Of a DNA stretch of 64,000 bases, positions 9,414 through 17,347 are shown in pieces. Location: assembly GCF_003852525.1 (NCBI RefSeq), contig NZ_QAJL01000003.1:489343-553342 (forward strand), written 5' to 3'. The notes under the pieces were generated by a model, which worked only from the letters and a program-made list of their open reading frames with translations, made no database searches and was not told the DNA's origin. Both the position numbers and the translations under genes were made by a program. The DNA comes from Pedobacter sp. KBW06. GTDB taxonomy: Bacteria > Bacteroidota > Bacteroidia > Sphingobacteriales > Sphingobacteriaceae. Numbering within the stretch: position 1 is the first letter of the stretch; each line of letters begins with the position of its first letter.

Positions 9414-10685
9414 CTATAATTCCAAATTAGTATAGTCACACACGTAATACCTTTCATCATAAATAGCTTCCATTGTTGCGCGATAAACGAACAAATCCTC
9501 ATTTTCAAAATACTCCTTGACATTCATATCTTTTAAAAAGACTTTTGGTCGCCAGTACACAAGAAATTCTTTAGCCCTATTTTTTAACACCGCTAACCCA
9601 GCGGATTCTGATATTTCACTGATATGCTCCTTATTTTTCTTAAAAACTTCAAATTCATCTAGAGAATGGCGCAAATCCACTACTGCCAAGTTCTCGTTAA
9701 TCTTAAAACTGAAAGCATGAACTAAATTCTTTTCCAATGGCATTTTATCCTGAAGAAACTCTGTCAATATTTTTCTAAAAAATCCTTTGAGACTTAAAAA
9801 GGCATCCAACAATCCATGATTTCTTAAATCCTCCAATTGATTTTTATGCTTTTTACAAACCTCCCTAAAGCTATAGTCATCCAATTTCCTAGACAAGCTG
9901 ATTATTAAACCTCTTTCGGTATTGAACTCTCGTTTTATTTCCTCTAAAACGTCATTAGCTCTTATAGGATCGGATTCTTCCACCACAGCTGTTAGCATAT
10001 CATACGCTTTAGAGATCTCCAAAAGTGATTCTCTCGCAGCTTCTTTGGTGTTATAAAAGGCTTCAGGGATCGATCCATACCAATTAGGAATGGGTTCTTT
10101 AAAATCTGGCATAATATGATCAGGATCTACATTGGCCCCTGGCAAGGACCAAGAGATAAATTTCCGGTTTTTTGCAAAATCTGCAAGTTGTAAATAGTGC
10201 TCTATCCTATCTAGGATTAGCTTTTTTACGATGACTCTATATTTTGCTAAACCAATTATTTTGTTTCCTGGTAAGTGATACTTATCTATGCCATCTTTAC
10301 GCTTCAATTCAAAATCACGGCAAACATCCTGGGCTGTTAAAAAATACATCTCCTCCTGTTCTTCGTTACCTGAATGAAGCAACACAAAAAATTCAGTTCG
10401 TGGTTTGCCGTCATCGTCTATGACATATTCTTTATGAATTTTTTGAGTCGTAGCAGGAGAATCAAAAAATTTCACCTGTACCACACCAAGTCTAGGCGCT
10501 TTATCATCTAAAAAATTTGAGTTTGTTAACCTTCGTTGAATCAGAAAATCAGCTCCATTAATATCTATCGATCGCTCTAAAATCCAAAACCTATTCATTA
10601 GAAAGGCTCTTGCTCTGGCTTCGGCCAGGTTGCCATTTTGCATAGCCTTCATCCAGCTTGGTATTTGTTCTATCTTATTATTCAT
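9414..10685 (-). CDS. DUF4365-like PD-(D/E)XK protein with C-terminal helical region
   Basis: Counted from the ATG at 10685, the protein has 423 residues. 'NGNLAEARARAFLMNRFWILERS' style helix and strand lead to 'INGADFLIQ' (Asp46) and 'VVQVKFF' (Gln70, Lys72). This is the E...D...Q-x-K arrangement typical of DUF4365 and related PD-(D/E)XK nucleases. Residues about 190-423 are helix-rich and unrecognised. The frame extends upstream to a TTG at 10748 that overlaps the preceding stop codon (TTGA). I prefer the ATG because the conserved domain begins soon after it, but the coupled TTG start is possible. It is the third gene of a compact minus-strand operon after a small protein and a membrane coiled-coil protein. 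The inferred role is nuclease effector of that unit. Confidence 0.75.
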   Translation of the reverse strand: MNNKIEQIPSWMKAMQNGNLAEARARAFLMNRFWILERSIDINGADFLIQRRLTNSNFLDDKAPRLGVVQVKFFDSPATTQKIHKEYVIDDDGKPRTEFFVLLHSGNEEQEEMYFLTAQDVCRDFELKRKDGIDKYHLPGNKIIGLAKYRVIVKKLILDRIEHYLQLADFAKNRKFISWSLPGANVDPDHIMPDFKEPIPNWYGSIPEAFYNTKEAARESLLEISKAYDMLTAVVEESDPIRANDVLEEIKREFNTERGLIISLSRKLDDYSFREVCKKHKNQLEDLRNHGLLDAFLSLKGFFRKILTEFLQDKMPLEKNLVHAFSFKINENLAVVDLRHSLDEFEVFKKNKEHISEISESAGLAVLKNRAKEFLVYWRPKVFLKDMNVKEYFENEDLFVYRATMEAIYDERYYVCDYTNLEL

Positions 10686-10744
10686 AAGTATTAAATTGAA
10701 TTTAAGGCCGCTGCAACCTACTAAATAGCTCATTTTTACCGATA

Positions 10745-11089
10745 TCAATTAGATTCGGCATCAAATATACATGCCAACAATGCAAATTCTTCTGAATGGT
10801 GACCCGAATGGATTTCCTCAACACATTTTTCTATATCGATCTGAACACCAGGAGTGAATTCAACCCATTTTTTAGATGGTTCCCAAGTGATTTCCGACCA
10901 CAGTGGTCTGCCCGCACCATTCATCTTCATCGCTTCACCTTGGTAGGTTTCAGTAGTAATGTTCACGCCATTCTTTTGAAATACCCGTAAAGTGATATCG
11001 TCTACGTTCGTAGCGGTCATTATGGCAGCAATAATATTGTTATCTGCAGTCTTACGATATAGCTTGTACCTCTTTTGCATTTTATTCAT
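10745..11089 (-). CDS. Small protein of unknown function
   Basis: A 114-residue soluble protein that I do not recognise. It starts 'MNKMQKRYKLYRK', has alternating short strands through the middle ('ITLRVFQKNGVNITTETYQG') and an acidic, histidine-containing end ('EEIHSGHHSEEF'). A second ATG at codon 4 (11080) is an alternative start. It sits between a membrane coiled-coil gene (26 bases upstream) and a DUF4365-like nuclease gene whose longer TTG reading overlaps its TGA by four bases. This tight coupling suggests the three products act together. An adaptor, inhibitor or sensor role is guesswork. Confidence 0.65.
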   Translation of the reverse strand: MNKMQKRYKLYRKTADNNIIAAIMTATNVDDITLRVFQKNGVNITTETYQGEAMKMNGAGRPLWSEITWEPSKKWVEFTPGVQIDIEKCVEEIHSGHHSEEFALLACIFDAESN

Positions 11090-11115
11090 GATTATACCTT
11101 TAAAAGGTTTTAAAA

Positions 11116-11763
11116 TTAGCTAACAGTACCATCGGCGTCAGTTTTACGCCCCCTCTCTAACGTTTCAAAGGCTTTATGAAACATCTTAAAAATTTCGAAC
11201 AGCACATTGCCATAAAATGGAAAATATTCGAAATACTTTTTTCGGACAATAAATATTTTCTCTCCCATTTTGTATACAATATCTTCGGATTGTATCCCTT
11301 GGATAACCGCAAGCAATTTCTGGATAGATTCAGGTAGTTCTTCTTTTTCAGAAGTCATCTCTTCCAGACCAATCCGAACCTTTTCCAGTCCTTGTAATGC
11401 TAGCTCTCCCTGCATTACAAAAATCTCACGTTCAGCTAAAAGTGTTCTTCTTTTTGACTCAAATGCAATCAGCTTATCTAAGTCCTTTCGTTGCTGCTGT
11501 AATGCCTTGACTTTTTCTTCTGTACTCTTTGCCTGCTCAATTAATTCATCAATTTTAGGTACTTTAGAAAGTTGTTCAATTAGTTCTCCTCTTTTTTGGA
11601 TGGAAAATAATAACAATTGAAATGCAAATGGTGCCACTATTGTCGTAGTAACTCCAAACCAAATTGTAAAACCAATATGATCGGTGGTGTAATAACCAGC
11701 ATAGACGATTACTCCAAATAGTAAAAGGCTAAGTAAAAAACAAAAAGAACGTGATAATTTCAT
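11116..11763 (-). CDS. Membrane protein with two N-terminal helices and coiled coil
   Basis: A 215-residue protein. Two hydrophobic segments, at about residues 6-22 and 33-54, form a membrane hairpin. A long charged heptad-rich coiled coil follows at about residues 57-140. After it come a short 'GEKIFIVRKKYFEYFPFYGNV' segment and an amphipathic tail. There is no catalytic motif. It is the first gene of the minus-strand operon with a 114-residue protein and a DUF4365-like nuclease. By analogy with membrane-anchored effectors in phage defence it could oligomerise or permeabilise the inner membrane, but nothing in the sequence proves this. A structural or sensor role is equally possible. Confidence 0.7.
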   Translation of the reverse strand: MKLSRSFCFLLSLLLFGVIVYAGYYTTDHIGFTIWFGVTTTIVAPFAFQLLLFSIQKRGELIEQLSKVPKIDELIEQAKSTEEKVKALQQQRKDLDKLIAFESKRRTLLAEREIFVMQGELALQGLEKVRIGLEEMTSEKEELPESIQKLLAVIQGIQSEDIVYKMGEKIFIVRKKYFEYFPFYGNVLFEIFKMFHKAFETLERGRKTDADGTVS

Positions 11764-11952
11764 TGACAGAGAATGTTATTTAGATTTAAGAACAACCTAA
11801 ATATATTATAATTATTTCACCTAAAAAGATTTCAGTCATTCTGTTCATAGAATATCTAAAATTTTGAACAAGGATTAACAATAAACGCACGATTAACAGT
11901 AAGGTGTTTTGGGAGGCCCCAGGTTCTAATGAAATACATTTAATTTTATTTC

Positions 11953-12345
11953 ATGAACATTCCACCGTTAACACTCCATAAATATATCAAATGGTCAGAC
12001 AAACCGAGAAATAGAATAAAAGACATCCTCTTCCAAAACCGGTTTTGCTTTGATGACTCCATTACTTTTAACGATCCCTTTGACAGTAAAATTCTCACTA
12101 TTTTTGAGGAGAAATACAGTACTTCGGAACATGTTCACCTAAATTTCCTTAGAATAGACACCCTTCTTAGCAAAATAAACTATACCGAAGATGAAATGAG
12201 GCGGAAAGCGAAAGAGTATCATCTGAATCCAGTGAGAAGCATTTATGATACACGTAAAATGACACAATCCATTCATGAAAGTATCTTTTCTAGGCCCAAT
12301 CCATTAAAATTTAAGATGGATATTATACCCATCACAAAAATTTAA
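11953..12345 (+). pseudogene. Truncated DUF2971 protein
   Basis: The 130-residue frame begins like a DUF2971 protein: 'LHKYIKWSDKPRNRIKDIL' and the family's 'FNDPFDSKIL' motif near residue 42. Family members are usually about 250-300 residues long and continue into a 'CFS...W..Y' block, which is absent here. The frame ends at 12345, only 68 bases before the convergent DUF4365-TPR gene. I read it as a 3'-truncated gene, probably cut by an insertion or deletion in the island. DUF2971 genes are common among accessory and defence genes. A functional short version cannot be excluded. Confidence 0.6.
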
Positions 12346-12412
12346 CCAAGCCAGAAACACAAATTCTTCTAACCCATATCGTATTAAATATTACACCACC
12401 ATCAAATCACTT

Positions 12413-14236
12413 TTACTGCTTTATTTCAGGTAAATCAAATTCCATAAATTCAATAACCGACCATTTGAGCTTATGTTCGAAATCCATTAAAGACTTACAT
12501 GGAAGATTATTTAAAAGGTCCATGTCAATTCCAGAATTGCTCGCTACAGTATAAAAATGCCCCATTCTCCTCTCCCGATCCAAATGGAAAACCTGATGCT
12601 CTGTCTCGCCCTTTAAGAGTGCCTTATAATCCTCCAAACGCGAATACCTAAGTTCCTTTTCTTCCACCAGTTCTTGTAATCTCCTTAAAGTCGTCTCAGC
12701 TAGCTCCTTCTGCTCGCAGAAATCCTCAATCTGATATTTAAGGATTAGACACAAAACCTGCGCTTCAGAAAGTGAAATATTGGCGCAATCACTGTAAAGC
12801 TCTTCCAAAGCCCCGGACTTATCAATCAGTTCAGCTATGACTTCTGGGCTAGTAATTTTTGGACTACGGCGTATATTAGAATCCCAATTGTTAAAAAATT
12901 GTTTAATATAGGCTGTTTTATATACCCATTCTATATAATCCATAATCACATTGGCCATCGCTGGCACATTGGAAGACCTTGCAGCATAATTCAAAACTAT
13001 TTTCGATCTAGCCGCATACTTTTCCTGTAACACCGCCCAATGCTGGTATAATTCTGATTGAAGATGTCCACAGTTATACCAGTGCAGGATACTAAGATTT
13101 TCTATAAAGTCTTTAGTCAAAAGCCCCATCTCAATGTGTAATATTTTTGAATATGCAGTTACCTTTCCTCCCAGGTTGTCCGGCTCAACAGACACGATAT
13201 CATTGACGGTTTGATACAGGGTTTGAATTTTATCTGCATATGTACCTTCGCCGTGATAAAATTGTTGAACTGCCTTCTCTATTTCAAGAAAAGAACCCAA
13301 TTTCTCCCTAGCAAACAGCTCTTTATTCTTTTGGTCGTAAGTTTCCCTATCCATCATTCCTAGCAGATAAGTCGCCTGAAGTAGGATATGGGTTAGGATC
13401 GCACGCTGGTCAGGCTGAAATGCAGCGGCTTTACGATCTGCCTTTTTTAAATAATCAAGTGCTTTAAGTAACTCTCCTTTTTGGAAATAAGCCATGCCGC
13501 AAACATAATTGAACATCGCCGGTGCTTCTTTTCCACCGAGATAGGTACGTTGTTCTATGTCAATGACCTGCTGAAAAGCATAATCGTTTAATAGCCTAAA
13601 ACCACACCGCTCAATAAAAGATAAATTTTGCTCGACACTGTACACTTCATTGTCTTCATCGATCATTATGCCTGCACCTCCCGGAGCTTTACCACCTTTG
13701 ACATTTCTATGGGTATTTAAACGGCGAATCAGCAATCCGCTATCCAGCGTATTTTTATAAATTTCATCGGCCGCCTCCAAATCTAGCCTTTTGCAAAAAT
13801 TGTAGCTATATTTTGAGGGCAGCGCTGAGGTTTTGTATTTATTGATGAGGGATTTAAAGATTTCATTGGCCAGTGCAAAGTAGAAATGATCGTTACTGTG
13901 ATCATACAGCACATAATAAGCAGGCATACCGTAGTTCAGTAAATAATTGATATTGCTGACTTCAATGCCATAGGATAATAAAGCATTTTTTTTGAGTTTA
14001 GTTGTAGCGGTTGCCTTGAGCTGAACAATGAAACGGAAATTAGTATACCGGCCTTTTTCCTTAATTTCAACAACCAGATCAACCCCTTTGTCGCGTTGTA
14101 CTTCCTGTCTGACCTCGAATAACGCTGTATCCAGTAAAAGCACAAATTTGTTCCTAGAAATGGTTTCCAGATCTTCATTGGGATTAGATTTGGGTAAAAC
14201 TGAGCGGTAATCCATAAGTTGTTGATTTGGTATCAT
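12413..14236 (-). CDS. DUF4365-TPR protein
   Basis: A 607-residue protein. Residues about 20-170 form a DUF4365 domain of the PD-(D/E)XK class: 'RDKGVDLVVEIKE' (Asp53) followed by 'RFIVQLKATATTK' (Gln72, Lys74), then 'PAYYVLYD' and 'FYFALANEIF', as is typical of the family. Residues about 210-560 are helical repeats; the clearest TPR-like unit is 'YVCGMAYFQKGELLKALDYLKKA' style near residue 245. The Q-x-K active site is intact. DUF4365 proteins are frequent in bacterial defence islands. The TPR array is probably the sensor or protein-binding part. It is transcribed alone, and an 11-base perfect hairpin lies 37 bases upstream of the ATG. Cleavage of nucleic acid is inferred, not shown. Confidence 0.78.
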   Translation of the reverse strand: MIPNQQLMDYRSVLPKSNPNEDLETISRNKFVLLLDTALFEVRQEVQRDKGVDLVVEIKEKGRYTNFRFIVQLKATATTKLKKNALLSYGIEVSNINYLLNYGMPAYYVLYDHSNDHFYFALANEIFKSLINKYKTSALPSKYSYNFCKRLDLEAADEIYKNTLDSGLLIRRLNTHRNVKGGKAPGGAGIMIDEDNEVYSVEQNLSFIERCGFRLLNDYAFQQVIDIEQRTYLGGKEAPAMFNYVCGMAYFQKGELLKALDYLKKADRKAAAFQPDQRAILTHILLQATYLLGMMDRETYDQKNKELFAREKLGSFLEIEKAVQQFYHGEGTYADKIQTLYQTVNDIVSVEPDNLGGKVTAYSKILHIEMGLLTKDFIENLSILHWYNCGHLQSELYQHWAVLQEKYAARSKIVLNYAARSSNVPAMANVIMDYIEWVYKTAYIKQFFNNWDSNIRRSPKITSPEVIAELIDKSGALEELYSDCANISLSEAQVLCLILKYQIEDFCEQKELAETTLRRLQELVEEKELRYSRLEDYKALLKGETEHQVFHLDRERRMGHFYTVASNSGIDMDLLNNLPCKSLMDFEHKLKWSVIEFMEFDLPEIKQ

Positions 14237-14767
14237 CCAAACTTAAAAAAATTAATGGAGAATCTATTCACTGATGGTTTTGCTGGGCAAAACCATCTCA
14301 GGGCATAATCGAAGGGTTTATAAAAGTAAACCGGAAATTGTCAAGCGACAAGGCCCTGTTTTAAATTAACGCGCTCCCCCCTTTAAAAACCAGGGCGGTA
14401 CCCCTGAAAAGACCTGCATAGCTAAACATCGTCAAGCACCTTACCTCACCCAGAATGTTACCATCCCATAGAAACAAATCGCCACCTTTAATCCTTATTT
14501 TAACAGAAATAACGTTTTAAAGAACAAGTCAATCTATTTAGAATTTCCATCCTTCGAAGATTATCCGGTTTATGTTCCAATAATCCAGAAGAAATTGAGA
14601 ATGCCACAACTATTCTCAAATAGCTGAATTTTCTTAATCCCTGTCAAGAAACAATAAAGCTGAAATTGTCAGACAGCAAGCCAAGTTTTTAATTAACATA
14701 CTCAAAAGCTTTTTATGGAAATAATTAAGAGTTTATCAAATTCAATTTCTTTAGTATCTTGTTTCCA
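14237..14767. other. Gene-free spacer with hairpin and degenerate direct repeat
   Basis: About 530 bases between two divergent genes. It holds a perfect 11-base inverted repeat with a 3-base loop (14273-14297). It also holds two related stretches of about 40 bases at 14332-14371 and 14661-14697 that share 'GAAATTGTCA' and a 'TTTTnAATTAAC' end in the same order. No coding frame with plausible composition was seen. The promoters of both flanking genes should lie here. Confidence 0.45.
14273..14297. repeat. Perfect 11-base hairpin
   Basis: GATGGTTTTGC, loop TGG, GCAAAACCATC. It lies 37 bases upstream of the start of the minus-strand DUF4365-TPR gene. It could be a transcript leader structure, an operator, or the end of an upstream unit. 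Confidence 0.5.
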
Positions 14768-15712
14768 ATGCATAAAGACAAACTAGATCAATTGGGAGAA
14801 GAATTTAAAGCCCGTAACTATCCATACTTCATCAAGGAAGCAGGCCAGTCCATTAATGTATATGAAAAAGCGGACCAAAAAGAAATAACCATCAGTTCTA
14901 TAAATAAATTTATGGTGATCCCAACCCAAGGAATGCTCAGCAATCCATTTCTGGTAGCATGCCAGTCAGAAGATGGGATTATTACAGTTACCTGGCCAAA
15001 CGGGGTGATCTGTCAGACTGACGATTACCATGATGTACTGAATATCTTCTTCAATGACAAAATCTATCTGCACCATATATATGAAGACTCAGAATTTCCT
15101 TTTTTTTTCCTTAAGGTAGGTATGCTCTTCAGCCCGGAACTGTACAACACGATTAGAGAAGACCCTAAACTAAACATCTACGATTATACCCTTACCCAAC
15201 TTAAAAACGACCTGCACAAGCAAAAAATTGGTCTGGCCTCTTCAAGAGCACATGATTATGCGGTAAGGGCAGCGTTTTTAAGAGAGTACCCGCAATCCGA
15301 TCCAGAAGCAAGGGATAAAATTCTAAAAACATCTGCCCTGGAACTTGAATTTGAAGCCATAAGAAAAGAAAAATACAACTGGTCACCCAGCAGAATATCA
15401 GGATTCTATCTAGTATCAGATACCTTCGAGGGACAAACCAGTCTAAAGAATATGTTTTACAAACCGGGGATAAGGGAATCACTAATTGTTAAACTGAAAA
15501 CAATCGGACTGATGTCGATGATCAAAGTAGACTACAGATGGGTAGAAGCTTATACCGAAACCAATGACCCGGACTACATCATCAACTATTGGGAAAGCAA
15601 ACCTTTTGTATCAGGCAGTGAGACCTGGGAATATCTTTATGAAGGTGCATTAGAACCGATAGATCCAGAACAAATAGCATACTTTAAAATCCGACCTACC
15701 AAGATCTTTTAA
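14768..15712 (+). CDS. Hypothetical protein, C-terminal part faintly ART-like
   Basis: A 314-residue soluble protein counted from the ATG at 14768; a TTG three codons upstream is also in frame. I do not recognise the N-terminal 190 residues. The C-terminal part contains 'WSPSRISGFYLVSD', later 'VDYRWVEAY', then 'IINYWESKPF' and 'ETWEYLYEGALEPI'. This spacing of an R-containing strand, a YW block and an E-rich strand recalls DUF2441-type ADP-ribosyltransferase-like domains. That is a weak pattern match and may be wrong. It stands alone on the plus strand between the DUF4365-TPR gene (divergent) and a broken ORF 58 bases downstream. It is probably accessory because of its neighbours. Function unknown. 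Confidence 0.6.
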   Translation: MHKDKLDQLGEEFKARNYPYFIKEAGQSINVYEKADQKEITISSINKFMVIPTQGMLSNPFLVACQSEDGIITVTWPNGVICQTDDYHDVLNIFFNDKIYLHHIYEDSEFPFFFLKVGMLFSPELYNTIREDPKLNIYDYTLTQLKNDLHKQKIGLASSRAHDYAVRAAFLREYPQSDPEARDKILKTSALELEFEAIRKEKYNWSPSRISGFYLVSDTFEGQTSLKNMFYKPGIRESLIVKLKTIGLMSMIKVDYRWVEAYTETNDPDYIINYWESKPFVSGSETWEYLYEGALEPIDPEQIAYFKIRPTKIF

Positions 15713-15769
15713 TCACGACTGTGGAGAATTCGAAACTGCGACCCATTATCTATCCATTAAATCCTTCCA

Positions 15770-16114
15770 ATGAATATCTTAAAAATCAATCTTAAGTATT
15801 ATGTACCCTCCCTGGTTGAACTGGTGGACAACAAAGATTTTCCAGGGAATAAAATAGGCCGAATGTTTACAAAGAAGCTAAATTAGCGGGTAGACTCAAC
15901 GGATGGGAAACACTTATTAGTTGAAGATTCAATTTACGACATCATTATTCAAGTCAAAAAAGACAATATCCATATTAATGCTGAAAAGGCAGAAAATGCC
16001 CCTATTGCGATAGAGAAATTTTCAACCGGTAAGCTTAGCCGTAAATTGACTCTTTTAAACACCAATCAACTCAGCAAAACAAGATCCAATGCTCTAATAG
16101 GAAATGAAAGATAA
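15770..16114 (+). pseudogene. Small ORF interrupted by one in-frame amber codon
   Basis: An ATG at 15770 opens 38 codons ('MNILKINLKYYV...GRMFTKKLN') that end in TAG at 15884-15886. The same frame continues without a break for another 75 codons ('RVDSTDGKHLLVEDS...ALIGNER') to TAA at 16112. Read through, it would be 114 residues of normal protein-like composition in one frame. One point mutation, or deliberate amber read-through, would explain it. The product is not recognised. It lies 58 bases after the plus-strand hypothetical gene and could once have been in an operon with it. Confidence 0.5.
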
Positions 16115-16499
16115 AAAGCCTTACGAAAGCTTCCTAAATGCTGTTATTGTCTGATAAATAAGAAAGCTTGTAACAACCCGGGATAAATCTAATCAGAAAA
16201 TTTCTGAAAACGCCAAGCGCTTCGATACAAAATAGTTTATCAATAGTGTTCATCGTCGCATTTATAGGATTTTTTAGGATTTTGTTTTTTAAGTCCATGC
16301 CTTGTTCTTCAATTACCATTGGATAGACCTATTCATGAAACGGACTATCCTTTAGCAGCAATTTTAATTGGCCTATCTAACCTTCATTTTCTTATTATAA
16401 AGAAGGGTTGTACTCGGAATCAAACAAAATTTTAGCATGTTTAAAATTTATATGTAAATTAGTACCTTAGCATTTGCAGCTACAAAAAGAAACAAGATC
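16115..16499. other. Gene-free stretch
   Basis: About 385 AT-rich bases between the broken ORF and the tRNA-like remnant. Short open frames exist on the minus strand (about 16134-16319), but their composition and lack of a ribosome binding site do not support a gene. A 'TAGCATTTG' near 16468, upstream of the tRNA-like element, may be a relic of its promoter. Confidence 0.35.
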
Positions 16500-16594
16500 G
16501 GTGAGTGATTCGGTGAGTCATCAATCACAAACCTCTTCGAAACCATATTAAAGCGGGATTTTAACCGTGGGTACAATTCCCCCACTCTCCGCCA
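16500..16594 (+). pseudogene. tRNA-Ser-like remnant, possible integration site
   Basis: The stretch ends in ACTCTCC-G-CCA, preceded by a T-arm-like GTGGG-TACAATT-CCCCC. This is close to a bacterial tRNA-Ser 3' end with an A in place of the invariant T of the T loop and a C-T mismatch in the stem. The 5' end GGTGAGT pairs with ACTCTCC at six of seven positions. A 'TTCGAAA' stretch could be a Ser (CGA) anticodon loop, but its flanks do not pair, and the D arm is not recognisable. Its length of 95 bases fits a class II tRNA. I conclude that it is a decayed tRNA-Ser, or a 3' copy left by element integration. An intact rho-independent terminator follows. Confidence 0.45.
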
Positions 16595-16610
16595 AGGTAT
16601 CAAAACCTAC

Positions 16611-16645
16611 AAAAAGCCTGGAATCGTAAGATTTCAGGCTTTTTT
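16611..16645 (+). terminator. Rho-independent terminator
   Basis: A 15-base stem (AAAAAGCCTGGAATC pairing with GATTTCAGGCTTTTT, one G-T pair) closes a GTAA loop and ends in a T tract. It lies just after the tRNA-like remnant, as expected for a tRNA transcription unit. Confidence 0.75.
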
Positions 16646-16763
16646 GTTTTAAATCATTCTATAGTAATAATTAAACATGGTTCTTCCATTAATTATTTTC
16701 CAATCCTTGATCTGTGTTTTAACCCTACTTTTTATATAGGTTCGTACCAATTTCATCCAGATT

Positions 16764-17310
16764 ATGGCAACTAAAGATCAAATTACTATTTATCAAACTA
16801 AAGACGGGAATACTTCTATTGAAGTTAAACTGGAAAATGATAGTATTTGGCTAAGCCAACAGCAACTTGATGAACTTTTCAAAACAGACAGAACCTCATT
16901 AGCTAAACACATAAGAAATATATAAAAAGCTGGAGAATTAGATGAGATATCAGAATGATCAATTAAAATCCTTGAAGAATACTGTAGGATTATTAAGTAA
17001 TATATTAGAAAACAGGCCACTAAACTCCGACAAAGCCACCGGATTATTGAGAGTCGTAACGGATTACTCCTATGCGCCTGATATTCTTGACAGATATGAC
17101 CATCAGTAATTAGTTATTGAAGGAACAACAGCTCTAGAACTATTTGTTATAAACTATAACGAAGCAAAACAAGCAATACATGACCTCAAAGATAAGTTCG
17201 GAGGCAGTTCGTTATCTGGAAATGAAAAAGATGAATCATTCAAAAGCTCAATTTCCACAATATATCAAACATTTGCTGGTATAGACTTATACCCTAGTGT
17301 TGAAGAAAAA
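16764..17310 (+). pseudogene. rhuM-family (Fic/Doc-like) gene remnant
   Basis: The N-terminal piece at 16764-16922 reads 'QITIYQTKDGNTSIEVKLE' and 'SIWLSQQQLDELFKTDRTS', the classical RhuM start, and stops at TAA 16923. From about 16950 a different frame reads 'QLKSLKNTVGLLSNILE', 'LLRVVTDYSYAPDILDRYD', a TAA at 17107, then 'FGGSSLSGNEKDESFKSS' and 'IYQTFAGIDLYPSVEEK'. These are RhuM C-terminal blocks. The middle of the protein and the terminal Fic motif (H-x-F-x-D-G-N-K-R) are missing. The homology ends at 17310, 38 bases before the end of the LytTR gene. Intact proteins are about 330 residues long. There are two stops, one frameshift and two deletions: a clear pseudogene. Confidence 0.85.
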
Positions 17311-17347
17311 GTAAAATTCAGTAGTCAATCCAGCCAATACCCTGTTT

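Noticed and set aside
16134-16319. 61-residue minus-strand frame
   Set aside because: It has no Shine-Dalgarno site, no neighbours in its direction and no homology that I can read.
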